Shown piece by piece: positions 14,774-22,783 of a DNA stretch of 32,283 nt. Every line of letters begins with the position of its first letter. Positions within the stretch are counted from its first letter, which is position 1. Below the pieces are notes generated by a model, which was not told the origin of the DNA, made no database searches, and saw only the letters and a list, made by a program, of their open reading frames with translations. The DNA is from Chromatocurvus halotolerans. Its GTDB lineage: Bacteria; Pseudomonadota; Gammaproteobacteria; Pseudomonadales; Halieaceae. The DNA is taken from the NCBI RefSeq assembly GCF_004340525.1, contig NZ_SLWX01000024.1, positions 1 through 32,283 on the forward strand, in the 5' to 3' direction. Position numbers and translations under genes: made by a program.

Positions 14774-15876
14774 GACGGATGATCGCACCTGTCATTCGAC
14801 TCGCTGCAGTGACAATCCTGCTCTCGCTGCCGGTGGCCCCGGCCTCGGCAGAGCGAGAGGTGCTCAACGTCGTTTCCTGGGACGGGGCGTACGTCAAGAG
14901 CCAGATACTCGGCTTCATCCGCGCGTTCGAGGAACTCAGGGATGTCCGCGTCAACGTCATTGAATACAGTGGCGGTATCGACGAGGTCCGGCGCCAGGTG
15001 CGCTCCTGGAATGTGAGCTGGGACGTTGTCGACCTGGAGCTGTTCGATGCGATTCGCGCCTGTGACGAGGGGTTGCTGGAAACCATCGATCCCGACCTGC
15101 TCCCGGATGCCCCGGACGGCACGCCGGCCCGCAAAGACTTTATCAGCGTCAGCCTCATGCCCTGTGGTGTGGGTAACGTGGTCGGCTCCACGGTGGTGGC
15201 CTATAACCGGGAGGCGTCTGCCGCTGGGCCACAGAGCATTGCCGATTTTTTTGACCTCTCCGCCTTTCCCGGCAAGCGCGGCCTGCGACGAACACCCCAG
15301 GGCAACCTGGAGTGGGCGCTTGCCGCTGATGGCGTGCCCCGGGAAGCTATCTACGATGTGTTGTCTACGCCCAAGGGAGTCGACAGGGCGTTTGCCGTAC
15401 TCAGCCGCATCAAGCCGTTCATTGAGTGGTGGCAGACGGGTCAGGAGGCCATCCGTCTTCTCGAGACCGGTAATGTTGCCATGACAGCGGTCTACAGCGG
15501 TCGTATCCACGACGCTGTTGCCCGCGGCGAGCCACTGAGTATCCTGTGGGACAGCCAGATCTGGTTCTACGATGTCTGGGGCATTCCCAGGCACGGCCGG
15601 CGCACGGAGCTCGCGCGCGACTTCATTCGCTTTGCCACGTCTACCGAGAGTCTTGCTGCCCAGGCGACGTACATACCCTACGGTCCGACGCGTGCCTCTT
15701 CCATGCTCCTGCTGGATACCGCGCTTCGCGAACAGCTGCCAACATCCGAAAAGCATCTGCGCTCGGCGATCGAACTCAATGCACAGTGGTGGTCGGATAA
15801 TCTGGATGTGATCAGCCGCCGCTTTGAGCGCTGGCTGCAGCAGCCCGTCATGGTGCCGAAGGACCTGCCACGCTGA
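14770..15876 (+). CDS. Periplasmic solute-binding protein, PotD-like, orphan of an ABC system
   Basis: 368 residues; the start is the GTG overlapping the barrel stop (GTGA), with an alternative ATG nine bases on. Signal peptide about 1-27 (cut after PASA). The mature start EVLNVVSWDGAYVKSQ is the pattern of the spermidine/putrescine-binding (PotD) group of extracellular binding proteins. Further family features are VGSTVVAYN, SIADFFDLSAFPGKRGL, and WWQTGQEAIRLLETGNVAM. No ABC ATPase or permease is found anywhere in the window, and the protein is coupled to a BCCT transporter and a barrel instead. The ligand is unknown; polyamines, other amines or betaines are all possible for this fold. Confidence 0.88.
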   Translation: MRRMIAPVIRLAAVTILLSLPVAPASAEREVLNVVSWDGAYVKSQILGFIRAFEELRDVRVNVIEYSGGIDEVRRQVRSWNVSWDVVDLELFDAIRACDEGLLETIDPDLLPDAPDGTPARKDFISVSLMPCGVGNVVGSTVVAYNREASAAGPQSIADFFDLSAFPGKRGLRRTPQGNLEWALAADGVPREAIYDVLSTPKGVDRAFAVLSRIKPFIEWWQTGQEAIRLLETGNVAMTAVYSGRIHDAVARGEPLSILWDSQIWFYDVWGIPRHGRRTELARDFIRFATSTESLAAQATYIPYGPTRASSMLLLDTALREQLPTSEKHLRSAIELNAQWWSDNLDVISRRFERWLQQPVMVPKDLPR

Positions 15877-15902
15877 CCAAGAACCTCACGACGGAGACGT
15901 TG

Positions 15903-18596
15903 ATGGAAAAGACAAAGGCGTCCTGGCACGCCGAAGACATTAATGCCGTTATGGATGCACTGGATGCGCATCCGGAGGGGCTGTCCAGCGACGAGGCAAA
16001 GCGGCGTCTCGCCGAAACGGGCCCCAACAGTCTGCCCCAGCCCGCACGTCACGGTTTTATCGTGCGGTTTCTGCGCCATTTCCACAACCTGCTGATTTAC
16101 GTGCTGCTGGCTTCCGCAGTCATCACGGCGCTGCTGGGACACTGGGTCGATACCGTGGTGATTCTCGCCGTCGTCGTTCTCAATGCCGTTATCGGCGTGA
16201 TTCAGGAAGGCAAGGCGGAACGGGCGATGGATGCCATTCGCCACATGCTGGCGCCGAAGGCTGCGGTACTGCGCGATGGCAAGCGCACGACGGTGCCCGG
16301 TGATCAGCTGGTTCCGGGTGACATGGTTCTCCTCGACGCCGGCGACAAGGTCCCCGCGGACATGCGTCTGCACAGCTGTCGCGGCATGTCGATTCAGGAG
16401 GCGATTCTGACCGGCGAGTCCGTGCCCGTTGAGAAGACGACCGGGAGCGTTGCCGTCGACGCCCCACTCGGCGACCGCAGCGGCATGGCTTACAGCGGCA
16501 CGCTGGTGACAACGGGAGCTGCACGGGGCGTGGTAGTGGCGACGGGTGCCGCCACGGAGATCGGCCACATCAGTACCATGATCGCAGGCGTTGAAACGCT
16601 CACAACCCCGCTGACGCGACAGATGGCCATCTTCTCGCGCTGGCTGACAGTGTTCATACTGACTCTCGCCGCAGTGATTCTGGCGTTTGGCTACCTGGTT
16701 CAGGGTCAGCCATTCGGCGACATCTTCACCGCGGTGGTGGGTCTGTCCGTGGCGGCCATTCCGGAGGGTCTGCCTGCGGTCCTTACCGTCACGCTCGCTA
16801 TCGGCGTTCAGACGATGGCCAGGCGGCGGGCCATCGTCAGACGGCTGCCCGCTATCGAAACCCTCGGTTCGGTATCCGTTATCTGCAGTGACAAGACCGG
16901 CACGCTTACGCGCAACGAAATGATGGTGGCCACCGCCTGCATTGGAGATGCCGAACTCGCTGTCGAGGGCGAGGGCTATCGACCTGAGGGTGACATTCAG
17001 GTTCCCGGAGAGTCGCAACCGGAAGCGCTTAAGTCGCTCGCTCTGGTGGCGGCGCTGTGCAACGATGCCGCGCTGCACCATCGGGATGACGTCTGGACGG
17101 TGGAGGGCGACCCGATGGAGGGTGCGCTGCTGGCGTTCGCAGGCAAGGCTGGCGTGACAGCGAGCGTCACCAAGCAGGAGTGGGTGCGCAGCGATTCCAT
17201 TCCTTTTGACACCCGGCATCGCTTCATGGCGACACTGGACCATGATCACGAGCATCATGTTCAGATTCACGTGAAGGGCGCGCCGGAGACACTTTACGAT
17301 CGCTGTACTCACATGCGGGCTCTGGATGGCAGCACCCTGCCTTTCGATCGCGACCACTGGCACGGCAGGTCGGAGGCTCTCGCCTCGCGCGGGCAGCGCG
17401 TGCTGGCGCTGGCATCCCGCTCCCTCGAGGCCGGGACGACGTCGCTGGCGATGGACGACGTGGAGGATGGACTGGTTTTCGAGGGCCTGGTCGGGCTGAT
17501 TGATCCGCCGCGGCCGGAGGCCATCAAGGCGGTGGCCGCGTGCCATCGCGCGAGCATCGATGTGAAGATGATCACCGGTGATCACGCAGGCACGGCCGCA
17601 GCCATCGGCGCGCAGATTGGCCTGCGGCATACGGATCGCGTATTGACCGGCGCCGAGATCGATGCGCTCGACGATAATGCGCTCGCCGATGCCGTGCGGG
17701 AAACCGATGTGTTTGCACGTACCAGTCCGGAGCACAAGCTGCGCCTGGTTACGGCACTGCAGCAGCTGGGCTACGTTGTTGCCATGACCGGCGACGGCGT
17801 CAACGATGCGCCGGCGCTCAAGCGTGCGGATGCCGGTATCGCCATGGGCCGCTCGGGAAGCGAGGCCGCCAAGGAGGCCTCGGAGCTGGTGCTTCTTGAC
17901 GACAATTTTTCCACCATCGTGGGCGCGGTCGAGGCGGGTCGCACCGTGTATGACAACCTCAAGAAAATCATTGCCTTCCTGTTGCCGGTCAACGGTGGCG
18001 AATCGCTCAGTCTGCTGCTCGCCATTCTGCTGGGCCTGACCCTGCCGATCACGGCAGCGCAGATTCTCTGGGTCAACATGGTGAGCTCGGTCGCGCTGGC
18101 CATGGCACTGGCGTTCGAACCCACCGAACCGGATACGCTGTCCCGGCCGCCGCGTGAGCCCGGCGCGCCCATTCTTTCCCGCAGCCTCGTACTGCGCATC
18201 GGTCTTGTTTCCCTGATGTTCTGCAGTGGCGTTTTCGGGATTTTCTGGTGGGCCACGGGGCAGGGTCTGGACGAGGCGACAGCGCGCACGATGGCCGTCA
18301 ACACGCTAGTGGTCATGGAGATCTTCTATCTGTTCAGCGTGCGCTACAGCTATGGCACCTCTCTCAGCCTGACCGGGGTCAAGGGTACGCCCGCCGTATG
18401 GACGGCGCTCGTGATCGTTACCGGGCTGCAGCTGGCATTCACCTATCTGCCGTGGCTCGCCGTCTGGTTCGATGCCAGGGCCCTGAACGTGGCGCAGGGT
18501 GCACAGGTGCTGGCGGTCGGCGTGCTCATGCTGCTGGTCATGGAATCGGGAAAGTGGCTGCAGCGACGATATGCCCTGGGCGGGAGAGGCGTATGA
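15903..18596 (+). CDS. Cation-transporting P-type ATPase, P2 (calcium pump/CtpF-like) type
   Basis: A full-length pump of 897 residues. It has the N-terminal cation ATPase domain, TGES at 170-173 (actuator), the phosphorylation site DKTGTLT starting at Asp330, TGDGVND at 629-635, and about ten transmembrane helices. The helix-4 PEGLP motif is typical of P2 pumps, and helix 5 has NGGES. In helix 6 the calcium-pump pattern N-x-x-T-D reads N725-M-V-S-S, so the aspartate that binds calcium in SERCA is Ser729. This is seen in other bacterial CtpF-type pumps and leaves the ion uncertain (calcium, sodium or other). An ATG with GGAG upstream lies 26 bases after the binding-protein stop, so the gene may belong to the same transcript. 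Confidence 0.9.
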   Translation: MEKTKASWHAEDINAVMDALDAHPEGLSSDEAKRRLAETGPNSLPQPARHGFIVRFLRHFHNLLIYVLLASAVITALLGHWVDTVVILAVVVLNAVIGVIQEGKAERAMDAIRHMLAPKAAVLRDGKRTTVPGDQLVPGDMVLLDAGDKVPADMRLHSCRGMSIQEAILTGESVPVEKTTGSVAVDAPLGDRSGMAYSGTLVTTGAARGVVVATGAATEIGHISTMIAGVETLTTPLTRQMAIFSRWLTVFILTLAAVILAFGYLVQGQPFGDIFTAVVGLSVAAIPEGLPAVLTVTLAIGVQTMARRRAIVRRLPAIETLGSVSVICSDKTGTLTRNEMMVATACIGDAELAVEGEGYRPEGDIQVPGESQPEALKSLALVAALCNDAALHHRDDVWTVEGDPMEGALLAFAGKAGVTASVTKQEWVRSDSIPFDTRHRFMATLDHDHEHHVQIHVKGAPETLYDRCTHMRALDGSTLPFDRDHWHGRSEALASRGQRVLALASRSLEAGTTSLAMDDVEDGLVFEGLVGLIDPPRPEAIKAVAACHRASIDVKMITGDHAGTAAAIGAQIGLRHTDRVLTGAEIDALDDNALADAVRETDVFARTSPEHKLRLVTALQQLGYVVAMTGDGVNDAPALKRADAGIAMGRSGSEAAKEASELVLLDDNFSTIVGAVEAGRTVYDNLKKIIAFLLPVNGGESLSLLLAILLGLTLPITAAQILWVNMVSSVALAMALAFEPTEPDTLSRPPREPGAPILSRSLVLRIGLVSLMFCSGVFGIFWWATGQGLDEATARTMAVNTLVVMEIFYLFSVRYSYGTSLSLTGVKGTPAVWTALVIVTGLQLAFTYLPWLAVWFDARALNVAQGAQVLAVGVLMLLVMESGKWLQRRYALGGRGV

Positions 18597-18600
18597 AATT

Positions 18601-19674
18601 ATGAGGCGGCTGTCGCTGCTGGGTATTTTTCTCTTCCTGGGCGCCGCGGCGGCGGTCTATGTGTTTCGCGCCGAGCTGGGGATGGCGGTGTATGCCCGCG
18701 CCGTCGAGCGTGGCGTCAGTGAAACGTCAGCGTCGCTGCCTGATGGATTGCATGTTTTCCTGTGTGGCACCGGTTCACCCATGCCCGACGACAGGCGCGC
18801 CGGGCCCTGTGTCGGCATTCTGGCAGGGCAGCGTGCATTTGTCGTTGACGCGGGTTCCGGCGGGCCACGCAAGCTTGCACGCATGGGGTTTCCTGTCGGC
18901 GCTCTTGAAGGGGTTCTGCTAAGCCATCTGCATTCGGATCACATCGACGCCCTCGGTGAGTTGATCATGCTGGACTGGGTGGGCGGCAATGGGCGCAGAG
19001 CTCCACTGTCGGTGACAGGGCCGCGTGGCACGCGGGAAGTCGTCGCAGGCTTCAATGCTGCCTATCACATCGACAGCGGTTACCGTATCGGACACCATGG
19101 CGAGGCCGTGGCGCCTCCCGACGGCGTCGGTGGGCTCGCGCGCGAACTTGCCATGCCCGAGCATCGTGACACTCTGACGCTTCTGGATGACGGTGATCTG
19201 CGGATTACCGCAATTCGCGTCGATCATGCCCCGGTCGACCCGGCATTCGGCTACCGTTTCGATTACCGCGGTCGCTCGGTCGCCCTCAGCGGTGATACGG
19301 TTTTCCAGCGGGCATTCGTTGATGCCGCTTCCGGTGTCGATCTCATGCTGCATGAGGCGCTGCAGCCCGCGATGCTCAATCTCATGCGCGCTGCGATGCG
19401 CCGTCACGGCCGTGACAATACTGCAAGGATCCTTACCGATATACTCGATTATCACGCCACACCCGATGACGCCGCCAGGGCAGCGCGCGAAGCGGGCGCG
19501 GCTGCGCTGGTCCTGTACCATACGGTGCCACCGCTTCCGCTCGATGCCTTCAATGCGGCGTTTCTCGGCGATGCGGCGCAGGCCTTCGACGGCCCCCTGC
19601 GTATCGGTCGCGACGGTGAACGGATCAGTCTGCCTGTCGGCGGCAGGGCAATCGTCAACAAGACACTTTTCTGA
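18601..19674 (+). CDS. Metallo-beta-lactamase fold hydrolase with N-terminal membrane anchor
   Basis: A 357-residue protein whose start lies four bases after the ATPase stop. Residues about 4-24 form a hydrophobic anchor or signal segment, putting the catalytic domain in the periplasm. The metal site is clear: HLHSDHIDALGE (HxHxDH motif near residue 115), LSGDT for the bridging aspartate, and a late YHTVPPL segment. The fold begins VFLCGTGSPMPDDRRAGPC, typical of the RNase Z/arylsulfatase-like branch of the superfamily. A phosphodiesterase, lactonase or sulfatase activity is possible. A membrane-exported RNase Z-like enzyme is not involved in tRNA processing; the substrate is unknown. Confidence 0.85.
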   Translation: MRRLSLLGIFLFLGAAAAVYVFRAELGMAVYARAVERGVSETSASLPDGLHVFLCGTGSPMPDDRRAGPCVGILAGQRAFVVDAGSGGPRKLARMGFPVGALEGVLLSHLHSDHIDALGELIMLDWVGGNGRRAPLSVTGPRGTREVVAGFNAAYHIDSGYRIGHHGEAVAPPDGVGGLARELAMPEHRDTLTLLDDGDLRITAIRVDHAPVDPAFGYRFDYRGRSVALSGDTVFQRAFVDAASGVDLMLHEALQPAMLNLMRAAMRRHGRDNTARILTDILDYHATPDDAARAAREAGAAALVLYHTVPPLPLDAFNAAFLGDAAQAFDGPLRIGRDGERISLPVGGRAIVNKTLF

Positions 19675-19699
19675 CAATGCAGCCTGGGGAGAACGCGGA

Positions 19700-20782
19700 A
19701 TGAAGATACAGGAAGTCTGGGTGGACCGCGGTGATTTCCGCAGGACCCGGGTAATTGACGCTACCCTGCCGGAACCCGCGGAAGGCGAGATTCTGGTCGC
19801 CATCGAATCCTTCGCGCTGACGGCGAATAATGTCAGCTATGCCTTGTCCGGCGACATGATCGGTTACTGGGGCTATTTCCCGGCGCAGGAACACTGGGGC
19901 AAGGTACCGGCTTGGGGTTACGCCCGTGTTCTGTCGTCCCGCTGCGACGCAATTGCAGAAGGTGAGCGCCTGTGGGGATTCTTCCCCATGTCCAGCCACG
20001 TTCTGCTACAGCCTGGCCATGTCAGTGCGCACGGGATGGTGGATGTCGCCGGGCACAGGAAGGCCCTGCCCGCGCTCTATAACGGGTACACGCGTACGGT
20101 CGCCGACCCGCCCATGCTGGCGGATCTGCACCACGAGCGCAGCCTGCTGTTCCCGCTGTTCGCGACTTCCTACCTGCTTTACGATTATCTGCGGGACAAT
20201 GATTTTTTTGCCGCTACCCAGATCATCATTGGCTCAGCGTCCTCGAAAACCGCTCTGGGTCTGGCGCGTCTGCTTTATACGGACAGCGACAGTGATGTCT
20301 CGGTGTGCGGGCTGACATCCGCGTCGAACGTGGACTTTGTCACCGGTCTCAATGCGGCTCATTCCGTGCTCAGCTACGGGGACGTGAACCGCATCGCCGC
20401 CGAGACACCGGCTGTATTCGTTGATATGGCGGGAGACAGGACGCTGACGGCTGCCGTTCATAACCGCATGCGCGATCAACTGCGACAGAGCATCAAGGTG
20501 GGTGCAACGCACTGGGAAGCGGCAGGGGGAAATGACGAAGCCCTGCCCGGGCCAGAGCCCGCGTTTTTCTTTGCGCCCGCGCAGATAGCCCGCCGCGATG
20601 CGCAGTGGGGGCAGGGTGTGGTGATGCAGCGGGCGCTGGCGGCCAGCGCGGACCTTGCCCGGGCGATGCGCGGACAGATACAGATCGAGGAAAGCCGGGG
20701 TCCCGACGCGGTTATCAATACCTGGAACGCCCTGCTGGACAATCGCCTGCCGCCGACCCGGGGGGTGATACTTTCGCTGTAG
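19700..20782 (+). CDS. DUF2855 family protein
   Basis: 360 residues, starting at the ATG at 19700 with a GGGGAGA ribosome-binding site; 25 bases after the preceding gene. The beginning (EGEILVAIESFALTANNVSYAL, then GYWGYFP) is characteristic of DUF2855 proteins, distant relatives of medium-chain dehydrogenase/reductases that keep the GroES-like N-terminal part and a modified cofactor-binding part (IIIGSASSKTALGLA). No zinc-binding residues are apparent. Function is not known in the family to my knowledge; an oxidoreductase role is plausible. It is the last gene of the plus-strand series that starts with the BCCT transporter. Confidence 0.82.
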   Translation: MKIQEVWVDRGDFRRTRVIDATLPEPAEGEILVAIESFALTANNVSYALSGDMIGYWGYFPAQEHWGKVPAWGYARVLSSRCDAIAEGERLWGFFPMSSHVLLQPGHVSAHGMVDVAGHRKALPALYNGYTRTVADPPMLADLHHERSLLFPLFATSYLLYDYLRDNDFFAATQIIIGSASSKTALGLARLLYTDSDSDVSVCGLTSASNVDFVTGLNAAHSVLSYGDVNRIAAETPAVFVDMAGDRTLTAAVHNRMRDQLRQSIKVGATHWEAAGGNDEALPGPEPAFFFAPAQIARRDAQWGQGVVMQRALAASADLARAMRGQIQIEESRGPDAVINTWNALLDNRLPPTRGVILSL

Positions 20783-20797
20783 CACGGCTTGCGCCGG

Positions 20798-20823
20798 TGA
20801 GCGCTGCCGCGATCAGGCGCTCA
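20798..20823. terminator. Hairpin between convergent genes
   Basis: A perfect 7-base inverted repeat TGAGCGC / GCGCTCA encloses a 12-base loop, overlaps the stop of the minus-strand binding-protein gene and follows the DUF2855 stop by 15 bases. It is symmetric for both strands. There is no T-run, so terminator activity is a guess from its position. Confidence 0.4.
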
Positions 20824-21627
20824 GGGCGAGTCGGAGACCTGCACCGGAATCCAGCGATCAATAATGTAATCCAGGGTGCCATTTGCCCGCATCAGGTTGA
20901 GTGCCTGGTTCAGGTCCCGAAGCAGCGCGGGATTGTCAGGCGCAACCGCCCAGGCGAGGTGCTCCTCGGTGAGCGGTCTGTACAGACTGATGAGGTCGGT
21001 CTGCATCTCCGATGCCGCCAGACTCCAGCTGGTTGCGGCATCATCAATGAACAGATCTATCTCGCGATCGCGCAGTGCGGCGAAGGCCGCCTCACTATTC
21101 GTGTAGTGACTGATGTCCGCATCAGGCAGATCCTGTTCTGCGAATGCTGATCCGGCACTTCCAGGCCGAACGCCAATTCGCACGTCCTCCCGATACACCG
21201 CCCAGGGCTGCCCGAAACCGGTCACGGCCGTATCGTGCAGTATCGCCATCTGCCCCGCCCGGAGGTATGGCCGGGCAAACATGAGATCGCTGTTTTCCGC
21301 GTCCTCGATCACCAGCCCGGACATGATCACGTCGATGTCGCCGGCGAGCAGTGCCTGGCGCAGACGATCTGCCGGCAGCGGCACGATTTCGAGTCGCCGC
21401 GAGAGGATTTCCGCAACGGTTCTGGCACTGTCCGGATCGACACCGACCAGGCGTCCTTCGCTGTAATAGTGCAGCGGCGGGACGCCCGGCGTCATACCCA
21501 CGCGCAGTACGGACTGTGCAGACAGGGGCGAGACCAGTGCGAGGCAGGCCATGGCCAGGGCGATGGCAAGGGTTCTGGCAAGGACAGGGTGGGACCATTG
21601 CCATCCTGGAATCACGTGAACACGCAT
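20821..21627 (-). CDS. Periplasmic solute-binding protein, family 3 (amino-acid type)
   Basis: 268 residues with a signal peptide (about 1-37, cut after LSAQ). The mature part begins VLRVGMTPGVPPLHYYSEGRLVGVDPDSA and contains LAGDIDVIMSGLVI, both typical of SBP family 3 proteins that bind amino acids or small polar molecules in the periplasm. It ends with a C-terminal helix as in the family (LNLMRANGTLDYIIDRW). No permease or ATPase gene is adjacent. The start codon has no clear ribosome-binding site but follows the NnrU stop by eight bases, so the two may be coupled. Related proteins can also be sensors or lytic-enzyme domains, but no second domain is present here. Confidence 0.87.
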   Translation of the reverse strand: MRVHVIPGWQWSHPVLARTLAIALAMACLALVSPLSAQSVLRVGMTPGVPPLHYYSEGRLVGVDPDSARTVAEILSRRLEIVPLPADRLRQALLAGDIDVIMSGLVIEDAENSDLMFARPYLRAGQMAILHDTAVTGFGQPWAVYREDVRIGVRPGSAGSAFAEQDLPDADISHYTNSEAAFAALRDREIDLFIDDAATSWSLAASEMQTDLISLYRPLTEEHLAWAVAPDNPALLRDLNQALNLMRANGTLDYIIDRWIPVQVSDSP

Positions 21628-21635
21628 GACAGAAG

Positions 21636-22220
21636 CTACATGCCGCCGAAGGCGGATACCCCGGCCACGTAGATGTGCAGGTAGCTCGCGAAGACGAACC
21701 AGAGGATAGCACCGCCAATGACCGTGGCCACTGTCCCCGGCATGCGCCCTGCAGGATAGACGGTACCGAGAGCACGGTCCTTCTTCTTCAGGCGGATATA
21801 GAGCACAACCGCCCAGGCCAGGAAGGCGCCAAAAAAGATGATGTCACCAAGGCGGCCATTGGCCAGCAGGTGGGCGAACGCCCAGATTTTCACAGCCATC
21901 AGCATGGGGTGACCCAGCCGGGCCTTCAGGTGGTTCGCCGGCACGTAAGCGGCGACCAGCAGAATAAAAGAAGGCAGCATGAGCAGCGCTACCAGATGCC
22001 TCAGCCCGACGGGCGGGTTCCACAGCGGAACGGCGGTGGTACGCATCTCACCATAGCCCACGATGGCCAGCCAGAGACCGGCAATGGAAATCAGCGCGTA
22101 CACGATCTTGAAGGGAATGGCGCCGCGCTGCGCTACTTGCCGGTCTCGCCATGCCGGCGCAAAGATATTCAGGGAGTGCGTGCCGAGAAATATCAGCAGT
22201 CCGATAATCATCAGGGTCAT
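21636..22220 (-). CDS. NnrU family membrane protein
   Basis: 194 residues, starting MTLMIIGLLIFLGTHSLNIFAP, with about five transmembrane helices. The N-terminal sequence with a histidine early in the first helix (GTHS) and the central region (HLVALLMLPSFILLVAAYVPANHLKARLGHPMLMAVKIWAFAHLLANG) are typical of NnrU, an integral membrane protein first linked to nitrite and nitric oxide reduction and related to ergosterol/phospholipid reductase-type folds. The HPML and AHLL histidines are conserved in the family. A GGAG ribosome-binding site precedes the ATG. No denitrification gene is nearby, so the role here is unclear. Confidence 0.85.
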   Translation of the reverse strand: MTLMIIGLLIFLGTHSLNIFAPAWRDRQVAQRGAIPFKIVYALISIAGLWLAIVGYGEMRTTAVPLWNPPVGLRHLVALLMLPSFILLVAAYVPANHLKARLGHPMLMAVKIWAFAHLLANGRLGDIIFFGAFLAWAVVLYIRLKKKDRALGTVYPAGRMPGTVATVIGGAILWFVFASYLHIYVAGVSAFGGM

Positions 22221-22317
22221 GGGAGGTCTCCGACCGATCGCGCCGCCAGGGCGCAGGTGGTGTCAAAGTAGAGCGCGGTCAGTCTAGCGTATCCTGGGGG
22301 GAAAGTGGCAATGCAGA

Positions 22318-22695
22318 TCATGCTGCCCGCCGCATTTTCGCCGCCAGCAGTATGATCAGCGCCAGCGCGACCTCAACCGCGATCAGGGGGCCGGCGAAGG
22401 TCGCGTCATGAAGCAGCCATGCCAGTGTGCGCATGATGGCAGCAAGGCCGAAAAAAATCGCCGCCGCATGCAGCCAGCTGTCGCGCCCCGTCTGCAGACC
22501 CAGCATGAGCATCGCCGCGATGCCGAAGAAGAAGGCGCTGATGTCACCGATCTGGGTGCTGCGCGCGAGACCTTCCAGCAGCGGCATGCCCAGTGACGCG
22601 GCGGCAGCCTCGGGCTCGACGACCCAGCGCAGGCCCAGGAACAGGGTGACGGCGGCAAGAAGCCACAGAATGAGACGGGCGGTACGTGCGATCAT
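22318..22695 (-). CDS. Four-helix membrane protein (DUF4345-like)
   Basis: This ORF encodes 125 residues from the ATG at 22695, which has AGAGGA upstream. Four hydrophobic helices are visible: LILWLLAAVTLFLGLRWV, IGDISAFFFGIAAMLMLG, LHAAAIFFGLAAIMRTLAWLL, and GPLIAVEVALALIILLA. The spacing and the GDISAFFFG segment resemble DUF4345 membrane proteins, but I am not certain of the family. Possible first gene of the minus-strand group with NnrU, although 97 bases separate them. Function unknown. Confidence 0.7.
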   Translation of the reverse strand: MIARTARLILWLLAAVTLFLGLRWVVEPEAAAASLGMPLLEGLARSTQIGDISAFFFGIAAMLMLGLQTGRDSWLHAAAIFFGLAAIMRTLAWLLHDATFAGPLIAVEVALALIILLAAKMRRAA

Positions 22696-22725
22696 CGCGG
22701 ATTCCTCTCTGGAAAAAACCACGAC

Positions 22726-22755
22726 TTTAGCAGCCTGTGCGGGCAATGCTACTAT
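22726..22755 (+). promoter_or_regulatory. Possible promoter of the AidB-like gene
   Basis: In the 88-base divergent spacer there is a -10-like TACTAT (22750-22755) with a poor -35 candidate TTTAGC (22726-22731) at 18 bases. Transcription would begin about 22 bases before the ATG at 22784. Weak support. Confidence 0.3.
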
Positions 22756-22783
22756 CCTGCAGGTCCTTCGACAGAGAGTGGCA

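Noticed and set aside
15678-17735. A 685-codon open frame on the minus strand opposite the P-type ATPase gene
   Set aside because: It is antisense to a gene with all catalytic motifs intact, has no recognisable domain, and is the long antisense frame expected from GC-rich codon use.
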